Shown: in pieces, positions 40,867 to 52,700 of the stretch | How positions within the stretch are numbered: the first letter of the stretch is position 1 | Layout of the letters: each line of letters begins with the position of its first letter | Source of the DNA: Saccharomyces paradoxus | Lineage: Eukaryota; Ascomycota; Saccharomycetes; Saccharomycetales; Saccharomycetaceae | DNA: 64,000 nucleotides | Direction of reading: 5' to 3' | Assembly (NCBI RefSeq): GCF_002079055.1 | Contig: NC_047498.1 | Coordinates: 647,299-711,298, forward strand | Made by a program: the position numbers and the translations under genes | The notes under the pieces: generated by a model | What the model was told of the DNA's origin: nothing | Seen by the model: only the letters and a program-made list of their open reading frames with translations | Databases searched by the model: none

Positions 40867-42213
40867 ATGCTTTCGCTTAAAACGTTACTATGTACACTGT
40901 TGACTGTGTCATCAGTCCTCGCTACTCCAGTACCTGCAAGAGACCCATCTTCTATCCAATTCGTTCATGAAGAAAACAAGAAAAGGTACTACGATTATGA
41001 CCACGGTTCCCTCGGAGAACCAATCCGTGGTGTCAACATCGGTGGTTGGTTAGTTCTTGAACCCTACATTACTCCATCTTTGTTCGAGGCATTCCGCACA
41101 AATGGTGACAACGACGAAGGTATCCCCGTCGATGAATACCATTACTGTCAATACTTAGGTAAGGACTTGGCTAAGAGCCGTTTACAGAGCCATTGGTCTA
41201 CTTTCTACCAAGAACAAGATTTCGCCAATATCGCTTCTCAAGGTTTTAACCTTGTCAGAATTCCTATCGGTTATTGGGCCTTCCAAACTTTGGACGATGA
41301 TCCTTACGTTAGCGGCCTACAGGAATCTTACCTAGACCAAGCCATCGGTTGGGCTAGAAACAACAGTTTGAAAGTCTGGGTTGATTTACACGGTGCCGCT
41401 GGTTCTCAAAACGGGTTTGACAACTCCGGTTTGAGAGATTCATACAAGTTTTTGGAAGACAGCAACTTGGCCGTCACTACAAACGTCTTGAATTACATAT
41501 TGAAAAAATACTCTGCTGAGGAATACTTGGACACCGTTATTGGTATCGAATTGATTAATGAGCCATTGGGTCCTGTTTTAGATATGGATAAAATGAAGAA
41601 CGACTATTTGGCACCTGCTTACGAATATTTGAGGAACAACATCAAGAGTGACCAAGTCATCATCATTCATGACGCTTTCGAACCATACAATTACTGGGAT
41701 GACTTCATGACTGAAAACGATGGCTACTGGGGTGTCACTATCGACCATCACCACTACCAAGTCTTTGCTTCTGACCAATTGCAAAGAACTATGGATGAAC
41801 GTATTAAAGTAGCTTGTGAGTGGGGTACTGGGGTTTTGAATGAATCCCACTGGACTGTTTGCGGTGAATTTGCCGCCGCTATGACCGACTGTACCAAATG
41901 GGTGAATAGTGTTGGTTTCGGCGCTAGATACGATGGCTCTTGGGTCAATGGTGACCAAACATCTTCTTACATTGGCTCTTGTGCTAACAATGATGATATA
42001 GCTTACTGGTCCGATGAAAGAAAGGAAAACACGAGACGTTTCGTGGAGGCTCAACTAGATGCCTTTGAAATGAGAGGGGGTTGGATTATCTGGTGTTACA
42101 AGACAGAGTCTAGTTTGGAATGGGATGCTCAAAGATTAATGTACAATGGTTTATTCCCTCAACCATTGACTGACAGAAAGTATCCAAACCAATGTAGCAC
42201 AATTTCCAACTAA
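40867..42213 (+). CDS. EXG1: Exg1, major secreted exo-1,3-beta-glucanase
   Basis: 448 aa. Signal peptide 1-19, then a propeptide ending in KKR (38-40), a Kex2 site, so the mature enzyme begins YYDYDHG. The GH5 barrel has the acid/base E232 in ELINEPLG and the nucleophile E334 in [16 protein letters not shown] and the DHHHYQ motif line the active site. N-glycosylation sequons include NNS and NES. It trims cell-wall beta-1,3-glucan. From memory it is about 97 percent identical to S288C Exg1. Codon usage is biased, indicating strong expression. Confidence 0.97.
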   Translation: MLSLKTLLCTLLTVSSVLATPVPARDPSSIQFVHEENKKRYYDYDHGSLGEPIRGVNIGGWLVLEPYITPSLFEAFRTNGDNDEGIPVDEYHYCQYLGKDLAKSRLQSHWSTFYQEQDFANIASQGFNLVRIPIGYWAFQTLDDDPYVSGLQESYLDQAIGWARNNSLKVWVDLHGAAGSQNGFDNSGLRDSYKFLEDSNLAVTTNVLNYILKKYSAEEYLDTVIGIELINEPLGPVLDMDKMKNDYLAPAYEYLRNNIKSDQVIIIHDAFEPYNYWDDFMTENDGYWGVTIDHHHYQVFASDQLQRTMDERIKVACEWGTGVLNESHWTVCGEFAAAMTDCTKWVNSVGFGARYDGSWVNGDQTSSYIGSCANNDDIAYWSDERKENTRRFVEAQLDAFEMRGGWIIWCYKTESSLEWDAQRLMYNGLFPQPLTDRKYPNQCSTISN

Positions 42214-42735
42214 GTCGCATTAGTCGCTCATTTAACTGAATTTTCTAATGTTATTTTTTTCCATCTACAAAATATAACAGAACGTTAATTTATCTACCCC
42301 TTTTAGTTCATTATCTCTTTTTATTCCCCATTTTACTAAAACCTCTCATTCAAGTTTCAGAAAGTAAAGAAATTATTTTATATGGTACACTTATAGAATT
42401 TACGATAATAATTAAATACTATGTAACATAACCTTCAAATTTTAATTTTAGTTCGCTTTTGGCTTTATTACGCTAATTAAAAGAATCCGACGGGAACGTG
42501 GAACCAAAAGTCTACCTTACTATTTTTGTTTTCTTTTTGCACAGAAGCTTCTCCGTTGACATACTTTCCGTTCCGTGTGGTCTTACGTAAAATTTCCGAG
42601 TTACTTACTCGTAAAAACAACCCAAAATGCCATAAATATAAAGTCAATCTTACTGTTGCTTTAACTGAGAATTCAAGACGCACTTAGAAAAGGATAATCA
42701 AAACTTAAACAAAAACAAACAATCCTGCAAGCACA
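42214..42735. other. EXG1 3' region and HRI1 promoter
   Basis: 522 bp, AT-rich. No gene or confident motif; the minus-strand frame near 42477-42683 is likely chance. Confidence 0.45.
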
Positions 42736-43470
42736 ATGCCAGCACTATTAAAAAGACTATTGTTCCAAGTAGGTCCTCATCCAAACGAAAGAACATTCAC
42801 CTTATCCTCTGCCTCAACTGATGGGCACTACATTTCTTTGAGACCTTTTGTCAAACCAAGTGATAGTGAGATAGCTTTCCCATTCGAGTGGGCCTTTGCC
42901 GGTACAAATGAAACGGTTAAAGTTAATGATCAAGGTGACGGTATCGTTACCCAGGATTTCAACTTCTGGTTGGATACAAATGTATACTTGAATGTTCCAA
43001 ACACTCATCGTGGTGAAGTAAACACCCGTTGGAAAAATTGGGATTCTGGTTGTGTCGAAGAGACAGGTGCTGTTTACCCATTCGGTGCCGACAAGGAAAG
43101 TGTCTCTTTCAGAGAATTGTGGCAACCAGTTGACCCATCAAGAGAAGATCTAGTCATCGTCTCGCCAAACAATGAAAAGTTTTCATCAGATGCCAAGTCA
43201 ATTGTCCTCAAAGTTGTCGACGAAGCCTATGATGGTTTAGTTATCGTTATCGGTAGATGGATTCAAGGGTTTTTGTCCAAAAAGAATGAAAATACTATTG
43301 AAGGTTTGAACTTCATCAGATTATTGGAAAAAGATTCCGGTAAATTTGAATCCTTGTTAAGCTACGGTAAGGAAGTCAAGAGAATTCCTCAGAGCTACGA
43401 AAATTTGAAAAAAGGCTCCACTGTAACCAGCGAGGGATTGAAATGGGAAGTTATTGAGTATCACGCTTAA
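42736..43470 (+). CDS. HRI1: Hri1 (YLR301W), conserved beta-rich protein
   Basis: 244 aa, the same length as in S. cerevisiae. Two beta-rich halves are suggested by repeated patterns (FVKPSDSEIAFPFEWAFAGT; FWLDTNVYLNVPNTHRGE). No signal peptide or membrane segment. The S. cerevisiae protein was reported to interact with Hrr25 and Sec72, and its biochemical role is unknown. Biased codon use suggests fairly high expression. Confidence 0.92.
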   Translation: MPALLKRLLFQVGPHPNERTFTLSSASTDGHYISLRPFVKPSDSEIAFPFEWAFAGTNETVKVNDQGDGIVTQDFNFWLDTNVYLNVPNTHRGEVNTRWKNWDSGCVEETGAVYPFGADKESVSFRELWQPVDPSREDLVIVSPNNEKFSSDAKSIVLKVVDEAYDGLVIVIGRWIQGFLSKKNENTIEGLNFIRLLEKDSGKFESLLSYGKEVKRIPQSYENLKKGSTVTSEGLKWEVIEYHA

Positions 43471-43659
43471 TAAAAGAGACCAAAAGATTTTGTACTTCCT
43501 CCCGCTGTTATAAAAAGCACTTACAGGATCTATATAATATTTGTATAACGATAGAGTTTATAAAGAAATATCCAATAGATCATTCCGTTGTAGGGAATTG
43601 CTCGAGACAAACTCTAAAAGTATAGCAGATAGTTAAATTCAGTTCTTTCAACATACAAT

Positions 43660-43760
43660 GGGAGTTTGGCCGAGTGGTTTAAGGCGTCAGATTTAGGTGG
43701 ATTTAACCTCTAAAATCTCTGATATCTTCGGATGCAAGGGTTCGAATCCCTTAGCTCTCA
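43660..43760 (+). tRNA. tL(UAG): tRNA-Leu(UAG) with 19-nt intron
   Basis: Acceptor GGGAGTT pairs with AGCTCTC before the discriminator A at 43760. A box TGGCCGAGTGG and B box GGTTCGAATCC are present, with a long class II variable arm. Anticodon stem TCAGA/TCTGA; loop TT-TAG-G, anticodon TAG at 43694-43696. The intron 43698-43716 (19 nt) sits one base after the anticodon and contains CTA able to pair with it, as yeast tRNA introns do. A T-rich terminator follows at 43763. Confidence 0.97.
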
Positions 43761-45458
<1,698 letters not shown>

Positions 45459-45808
45459 GTGTGCGTAATGAGTTGTAAAATTATGTATTAACCTACTCTC
45501 TCTCACGAGTACTATACTTTTATAAAACGAACTTTATTGAAATGAATATCCTTTTTTCCTTGCTACAAGTAATGACTCACAATTCAAGCTTAAGTAGTTT
45601 TCACGTCAAAGAACAATTATGATTCGCATTTAATAAGGTAAATATGGACTAACAAGATTTAATCAGTTTATGCGCTCGCTACAAACCTGCCGCCACTGGG
45701 TAGGTTTTTCTTGTAGGATTGAGTTACAATAATGGGCCATACAGGCCTATTCACAATAAAGGAGTGCACGTGGGTTAATATTTCTGGTTTTTTTGTTATT
45801 ATTGATAA
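45459..45808. other. MET17 3' region
   Basis: 350 bp. It contains a stable imperfect hairpin at 45683-45707 (AAACCTGCC / GGGTAGGTTT, 7-nt loop) followed by T-rich sequence, and a CACGTG E-box at 45767-45772. No gene is seen. Confidence 0.5.
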
Positions 45809-45870
45809 TGAGAAATAGGTGAATATTGAGATAATTAGTTGAATTTAAATGTTGCTAAAGTTCTTTACTA
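45809..45870 (-). mobile_element. Delta LTR 3'-end remnant, minus strand
   Basis: The stretch TGAGAAATAGGTGAATATTG and following bases are the reverse complement of a delta LTR 3' end. It is a short, old remnant directly next to the larger LTR at 45884-46199, in the same orientation. Boundaries are approximate. Confidence 0.65.
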
Positions 45871-45883
45871 TCAGTATAGAGGA

Positions 45884-46199
45884 TGAGAATTGGGTCACTA
45901 ATTAGATAATTGTTGGGATTCCATTGTTGCTAAACGTTATAATATAGGTATACAGAATATACTAGAAGTTCTCCTCGAGGATATTGGAATCCACAAGAGT
46001 AAATCGATAATTCTACATATTAATAATATTATTTCTTCTTTCGTTTTATAGGTTGTCATTCATATCCTATTACATTATCAATCCTTGCATTTCAGCTTCC
46101 ATTAGATTAGATGACTGTTTCTCAATCCTTATGCCATCCTCTTACACCGCATGTGATAAGATAATACTAAATAGATGATATTAGAATTTCATTCCAACA
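45884..46199 (-). mobile_element. Near full-length solo delta LTR (Ty1/Ty2 family), minus strand
   Basis: 316 bp bounded by TGAGAATT at one end and ATTCCAACA at the other, the inverse of the TGTTGGAAT...CTCA termini. It contains the CCTCGAGGA and ATCAATCCTTGCATTTCAG blocks in reverse. No internal Ty sequence. It is a fossil solo LTR and ends about 140 bp upstream of tRNA-Ile, the usual Ty1 integration zone. Confidence 0.9.
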
Positions 46200-46340
46200 A
46201 TAATTTAGTAGGAAAAGGACCGCTAGTCCATACACGATAGCTGATTTCCATTCGAACCCTTGAGTTTGAAGCCGTTGTTATCAAATGATATATTTCTTGT
46301 GAATTGGCAAAGTTTCAAATTTCAATCTGGCAACAAATTT

Positions 46341-46414
46341 GGTCTCTTGGCCCAGTTGGTTAAGGCACCGTGCTAATAACGCGGGGATCAGCGGTTCGAT
46401 CCCGCTAGAGACCA
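46341..46414 (+). tRNA. tI(AAU): tRNA-Ile(AAU)
   Basis: 74 nt, no intron. Acceptor GGTCTCT/AGAGACC is perfectly paired, with discriminator A at 46414. A box TGGCCCAGTTGG, anticodon AAT in the loop CTAATAA, B box GGTTCGATCCC. A T5 terminator follows (GTTATTTTTAAC). It is flanked upstream by delta LTRs. Confidence 0.98.
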
Positions 46415-46834
46415 GTTATTTTTAACTTCCCCCTCTTATAAGTTTATAAGAGTTACCTGTGCGAGTTCATGTAAACCTTCCTGTATTTCTTAAGACATTT
46501 CAATACTCCAAAGGTCTACACTGAATTTTTCAGTCCCCTAATTGATTGTTTTTTTCTTTATCCGAACTAAACCAAACTTACAGAGTCAAAAAAAATAATA
46601 TAAAAGTTTTGCTTTTTTTTATGTATGTACAATAAGCGTACTTAAATAAATAGATAAACAATAAAACAATCAATAAATAAATAATATACGATCATAAATT
46701 ACGAGATATACTTCATAGTGTTGACTTCTTCAGCCGAACGTCATTAAATTTAAGGCAGAAAAGATAAATAAGGGTACGGTGTACAGAAGACACAAATAAA
46801 TAATAACCTGTAAGAAATTAAAACAATGTTTTCA
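46415..46834. other. ACO1 3' region
   Basis: 420 bp, AT-rich with AATAAATA-type repeats (46660-46690), holding the tRNA terminator and the ACO1 3' UTR. No gene. Confidence 0.5.
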
Positions 46835-49171
46835 TTATTTCTTCTCATCGGCCTTGATTTTATTCAAGGCAGAACCATACTTGAACCATTCAATCTGTTC
46901 ATCGTTGAAAGTATGAGTCAATACCGCATCCCATGGCTTGCCATTCTTTGGATGGACTCTCATTGTTACAGGCTTACCTGGGGCCAAGTCGGCTAGACCC
47001 AAAATATCGATTCTGTCATCAGGGTTGATCTTGTCATAATCAGCTGGATTCTTGAAATTCAATGGTAATAGACCCTGTTTCTTCAAGTTGGTTTCATGAA
47101 TACGGGCAAAAGACTTTGTGATGATAGCGAAACCACCCAAGAATCTTGGTTCTAAGGCAGCATGTTCACGAGAGGAACCTTCACCAAAGTTTTCATCACC
47201 GATAACAACCCATTTGATACCTTGGTCTCTGTAATCTCTAGCAGTGTCTGGAACACCTTTGTATTCACCAGTATATACATTTTTAACACAGTTGGCCTTC
47301 TTGTTTTCAGCATTAATAGCACCAATCATATAGTTGTTAGAAATATTTTCTAAATGACCTCTGTATTTCAACCATGGACCAGCCATAGAAATATGATCAG
47401 TAGTTGTCTTACCGACGGCCTTAATCAAGATTGGCATGTCTTTAGCGTCCTTACCGTCCCAAGGCTTGAATGGCGTCAACAATTGTAGACGATCTGAAGT
47501 TGGAGAAACTTTAACTTCAACAGTACTACGGTCTGCAGGTGGAGCTTGATAAGTGTTTTCGCCAGCATCATAACCTCTTTGTGGCAAACCGTCACCATGT
47601 GGTGGCTTCAACATGAACTCATTACCATCCTTGTCCTTTAATTTGTCTGTTAGAGGGTTGAATCTCAAATCACCAGCAATGGCGAATGCAGTTACTAATT
47701 CTGGAGATGCAACAAAAGCATGAGTTTGTGGGTTACCATCATTTCTAGATGTGAAGTTTCTGTTGTAAGAGGAGACAATAGTATTTTTGTCACCCTTCTT
47801 GATATCTCTACGGTCCCATTGACCGATACATGGGCCACAGGCGTTGGCCAAGACGATACCACCAAATTCCTTGAAAGTTTCTAATTGACCATCACGTTCA
47901 ATAGTGGCTCTGATTTGTTCAGAACCTGGGGTAACAGTGAAAATGGTCTTAGATTTCAAACCATGAGCGGCGGCATCTTTAACAATGGATGCTGAGCGAG
48001 ACATATCTTCATAAGAGGAATTCGTACAAGAACCGATCAAACCGACTCTGACATCCAATGGCCAGTTATTAGCAACAGCAACATCCTTCATCTTAGAGAC
48101 TGGAGTAGCCAAATCTGGGGTAAATGGACCATTAATGTATGGTTCTAGAGTGTTCAAGTCAATTTCAACGACCTCATCGTATTCAGCATCTTTATCGGCT
48201 GACAATAGATCCTTATGGTATAATTTAGCAAAGTCAGCAATTTTACCACGACCAGTGGCTTCCAAATATTCAATCATAGATTTGTTGAATGGGAAAACAG
48301 AAGTAGTAGCACCAATTTCAGCACCCATATTACAAATGGTACCCATACCAGTAGCAGAGAAGGTATCAACACCATCACCGAAATATTCGACAATTTTACC
48401 GGTACCACCTTTGACAGTTGTGATACCAGCCAATTTCAAAATGATATCCTTTGGAGAAGTCCAACCGTTCATCTTACCAGTCAACTTAACACCTAAGATT
48501 TTTGGGGCCTTCAATTCCCATGGACGACCTGCCATAACATCAACAGCATCAGCACCACCAACACCAATAGCCAATTGACCTAAACCACCGGCATTTGGCG
48601 TGTGCGAGTCAGTACCGATGATCAAAGCACCTGGGAAAGCGTAGTTTTCTAAAACAATTTGGTGAATGATACCGGAACCTGGCTTCCAGAAACCCATGTT
48701 ATACTTTGCAGTGGCAGAGGCCAAAAAGTCGTAAACTTCCTTGTTTAGATCTACAGCTCTCTTCAAATCTTTTTCACCACCAACTTGTGCTTGAATCAAA
48801 TGATCACAATGGACAGTGACCGGCTTAGCAACTTGTGGCAAACCAGCGGACATGAATTGCAAGATGGCCATTTGAGCAGTAGCATCTTGACAAGCAACAC
48901 GATCTGGTCTTAATTTCAAGTATGAAATACCCCTTTGGATATCTTGCCCATGAGGGTCATCCAAGTGACCGTACAAGATCTTTTCGGCGTAGGTGAATGG
49001 TCTGTTTAACCTTTTTCTTACAATATCCAGTGTTTCCACATTCTGCTTGTAGTTAATGAAAGAATGATCTTCTAATAAATTTTGGTTGACTTTTGAATCT
49101 CTAGTCAAGTTGGAGACTGTCGCAAGACCACGAGCAATGGGTCTCTTAATGGCGGAACGTGCAGACAGCAT
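46835..49171 (-). CDS. ACO1: Aco1, mitochondrial aconitase
   Basis: 778 aa. Presequence [20 protein letters not shown], then the aconitase domains. The [4Fe-4S] cluster ligands are C382 (GSCTNSS), C445 and C448 ([10 protein letters not shown]). The C-terminal swivel domain has [19 protein letters not shown] with the catalytic Ser/Arg region. It converts citrate to isocitrate in the TCA cycle and moonlights as an Abf2-like stabiliser of mtDNA nucleoids in S. cerevisiae. Strong codon bias. Confidence 0.98.
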   Translation of the reverse strand: MLSARSAIKRPIARGLATVSNLTRDSKVNQNLLEDHSFINYKQNVETLDIVRKRLNRPFTYAEKILYGHLDDPHGQDIQRGISYLKLRPDRVACQDATAQMAILQFMSAGLPQVAKPVTVHCDHLIQAQVGGEKDLKRAVDLNKEVYDFLASATAKYNMGFWKPGSGIIHQIVLENYAFPGALIIGTDSHTPNAGGLGQLAIGVGGADAVDVMAGRPWELKAPKILGVKLTGKMNGWTSPKDIILKLAGITTVKGGTGKIVEYFGDGVDTFSATGMGTICNMGAEIGATTSVFPFNKSMIEYLEATGRGKIADFAKLYHKDLLSADKDAEYDEVVEIDLNTLEPYINGPFTPDLATPVSKMKDVAVANNWPLDVRVGLIGSCTNSSYEDMSRSASIVKDAAAHGLKSKTIFTVTPGSEQIRATIERDGQLETFKEFGGIVLANACGPCIGQWDRRDIKKGDKNTIVSSYNRNFTSRNDGNPQTHAFVASPELVTAFAIAGDLRFNPLTDKLKDKDGNEFMLKPPHGDGLPQRGYDAGENTYQAPPADRSTVEVKVSPTSDRLQLLTPFKPWDGKDAKDMPILIKAVGKTTTDHISMAGPWLKYRGHLENISNNYMIGAINAENKKANCVKNVYTGEYKGVPDTARDYRDQGIKWVVIGDENFGEGSSREHAALEPRFLGGFAIITKSFARIHETNLKKQGLLPLNFKNPADYDKINPDDRIDILGLADLAPGKPVTMRVHPKNGKPWDAVLTHTFNDEQIEWFKYGSALNKIKADEKK

Positions 49172-49782
49172 TATATATCTATAGTAATAATGGTAGTATT
49201 TATTACCTTCGTCCTACTATGTAAGAATTAAGAAAAAAAGCGAACATAACAAGGGATAGTGGGATTGAGCAACATACTCTTCCTGATTAACCTCTAAAAC
49301 CGGAAGATTATATATATAACAAAAGATTTTCTTTGTCCTCCCTTTTTGTGCTTGCCTTTCCGAAAACCGGCAGCGATTGGAGGTTTGATGATTAAAGTCC
49401 CCTACGGAGAACAACTGAAGGGTTCAAAATTTTTGTCGTATGCACTAATTTCTCTATTGATTGGTCAGGACCTTTGCCGACCTCGGCGCCGAGATGCTCG
49501 AAAAACAAAGGGCATTGCCCGGCCCCGCGGACCGCCCTTTTGCGACTCTCGGCCATTTTTTAGGTAATTTGACACCGTGCCCAAATGGCTTGGCACAATC
49601 GAGAATCAGGCACCCGCGTGTGACCGGCGTCATTCATTAAAGCCAGATAAGACTAAAATACAATGGATTACAATGAAATATAATGATATACAAAGAGAGG
49701 AAATATAAACGAAGGCTATCTCTCTGCAGTGGATGATATGGAAGTACATTTTTATTTAGGTGTATATATAGTGTGGAACATA
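49172..49782 (-). promoter_or_regulatory. ACO1: ACO1 promoter with Hap and Rtg motifs, GC-rich core
   Basis: 611 bp, also including the STT4 3' end. TGATTGGT (49458-49465) matches the Hap2/3/4/5 consensus TNATTGGT about 290 bp upstream of ACO1. GTGAC (49620-49624) is an inverted Rtg1/Rtg3 R-box core. A GC-rich patch (49470-49555) holds the perfect palindrome CTCGGCGCCGAG (49482-49493) and CCGCGG. Respiratory and retrograde control of ACO1 is known; assignment of these sites is inference. Confidence 0.6.
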
Positions 49783-52700
49783 TCAGTATGGAATGCCATT
49801 GGTGAGTCTTTGGAATTCGTCATAACCCTTAGTGAAAATACTTTCGTAACTCTTACGAATTAGTGCCTTCATATATAGCGCAGCTTCATGGTCAGTTTTT
49901 TGGGGTTGAAATCTTGCTCTTAGGTTTTTAATGGTCTTGTGGCCCTTAAAGCAAGGAAGACCGCTTCCCAGCATAGGGCTAACACATTCGATGATGGCTT
50001 CCACGTGCGGACGAGCGGCTAGATATGCTTTGATACAAAGTTCTTCAAAATCCAGGTATGCTGGAGTTTGAGGTGAACCTCCCATCACTTTAACCATTTC
50101 CTTGGTCAGCTTGAATGGTACTGCTTCAAACTTGATGCCACCTGGGACAATATCAAAAATAAACCCAAAATCGATGTGTAGACAGTGTCCCTGATCATCA
50201 TACATAATGTTCCCATTATGTCTATCCTTGAATTGAAGCAAATACGAAATTACGCTATACCCCGCTAAGGATTTGACAAAGTTGTTTCGAGCGTTTTGAA
50301 ATTCAATAGTAGATTCATTACCAAATTTACTTGTGAAATATTCGTATAATCCATTAACAGCTTCACGTCCTAACATATCTCGGGATACCGAGTTGGGTAA
50401 CACATCGATGACACCACAACCGGGCGCCGTTGCAGTGACTCTGTAAGGAAAAACGTAGACATCCAAGCCAATACTGGACCATATGGTTCTAAACAGAGAG
50501 ATCAGTTGCAGCGCCAGAACATCTTGTCTGCAGTCATCACCGACCTTGAAGATAGCTGCTTGCCATTTTTCAACTTCCCTGCTTTTCCCGGTCAAAGGAT
50601 CTTGTACCTCCTTCTTTATTTTAAAGGTCGCCATAAAAGGAGCCTTTGCGTGAGATTGAAGTGGCTTACCACTCTTCCGATCAATATCAATAACTACACC
50701 ATCAGGATTAGAGGGTAAATAAACGTCAGGTTTTACCTCAATTTTGCTCATTTCCTCATCAATCTTATGTTTCTTTTCGGCCTTACTTTTCTTGATATAT
50801 GGTTTAAGTTTACCAGATATGCCAGTTACTTCATCGAAAAATTCAAATTCACGTTCGTAGAAGTCGCGATGAGTTTGGCTGAAACTTGAAACCATACGCT
50901 CCCTAATACGATCTAGAGTTGGTTTGATTTCATCTTCTTGTATGCCTTCATCATCCTTGTAACAGTTCGCAAGCATATTCCAAATTATTTGATGAGAAAA
51001 TAACACACTAATTTTTGCAGTATCCAAAATTAATCTCTCGACATATCCGGTTTTGTCGTACCTCAAACATTGTACAATTTGAGGAACATAGAAGAATGAC
51101 AAATTTACATCCTGCGATTCTAAAGAATAAATGCTGAATTGTAAAATAAAAGAATTACCTTGCCACTCGGGAAGGAAAAGATTGATAGATTTTAACGGGC
51201 TTACTGGTGTCCAATATAAGGTTGCGTGTATGTCTTTCTTACTGCTTAAGTGGCTTCCTTTTATGAATAAGTCAAGGGCATTTGGGGATCCCACACACAT
51301 TAAAGCATGTTTTGCAACTAAACCCACTAGGACATCCTCTCCTTTTTTGCTATAACATCGTTGCAAAAGATTTATTGCCAATATCGGATCTTTTGCAAAG
51401 GTAGCTTCAACGATATCGCCTGTAAGCTCGTTGCTGTCGGCTCCTTCAATCTTCTCAGTAGGAGTAAGCCATGTTTGGATTTGTTGGATTTCGCTTGCCA
51501 AGAAATAGTTTAAAATCTTGTAATCTTTCCCACAATGGCGTGACATTAGCGAGCTTAATTTGTTCAGCTGAAGGAAAAGATCCCTAGTAACGGATAAATC
51601 TGCTTTGATTTTCAGCTCATTTGAACCAAATGGCCAAGCCACTGGTCTTTTAAACCAACTTAGGGCGCCGTTTGTAATTTCTTGGGACAAACGGCCCATA
51701 TACTTGGATCCTTGTTTATAACTTGCGTTTAGTACGAGCGTTGCGAACAACAATAATTCGTGACGAATCATTCTTGCGAACGGATGTAGTGAAGCCTTAT
51801 ACAAATTTTTGATACCGTAGAGCACGCATTTCGTGAAAATTTTTAGTAAAGAGTCACTTTGAAATAACGTTCCTTCGAAATGGGAAGCAAAAAATTTGAT
51901 GACATGAAGATGCGGTTGCATAGCTTGAGATGCATTTTTTGCATCTCTGTTGATGCCAGCTTTGTCGTAAGGAGAATATTCCATTTTTTGATATTCTTCA
52001 CCCTTTATGTCATGATCGCGAGAATAAAGACCAATATTATCATCAATGGAGCGCATCCAACAATAACATACCTCAACTAAAAGTAGATGCGCAACTTCGG
52101 GCTTCTCAGTTATGATTGTTAACCATACGTTTGTAGCAATCTTTAAAGACGCAGAGGTGAAGACTTCGAATGGGATATGTACAATATCATATATTAATGA
52201 CGCTGGAGCACCATTGCCAAGAATCAACAAAGCAGTGGCCATATCAAGAAAATCAGTTACGTCTTTAGTTATAATTTTATTCCCTAAAGTTAAGTTTTTT
52301 CTTATGTTTTGAGTGGAAATACCAATTTGCCTTTTGATATCCTCTGGTGATGATGTTATAGCAGTATCGAAAAGATATTTTGACCTCCAAGAGTGTAAAG
52401 ATATAAATCCAGATATTGTATTTGGTTTCTCTGGGCCATAGTAAGTAAGTCTTGATAGTTCCTTATCTGCAGGCAGAATCAAACCAGCCATATCCATGGC
52501 AAATGAGACACCAAATTCAACAGAATTCAATCTACTGTACTCACCGAGGTCTGATATGTATGATTGCAACAAAATCTTAGTATCCTGGTTGCTTCTATTC
52601 AGTACTATTCTTACCCATTCCTTAGCCGACTTATGCAATCTCGATAATGTCGCAGTACGCCAGGACGATGAACTTGGAACCAATATCGTTGTCTGAGAAT

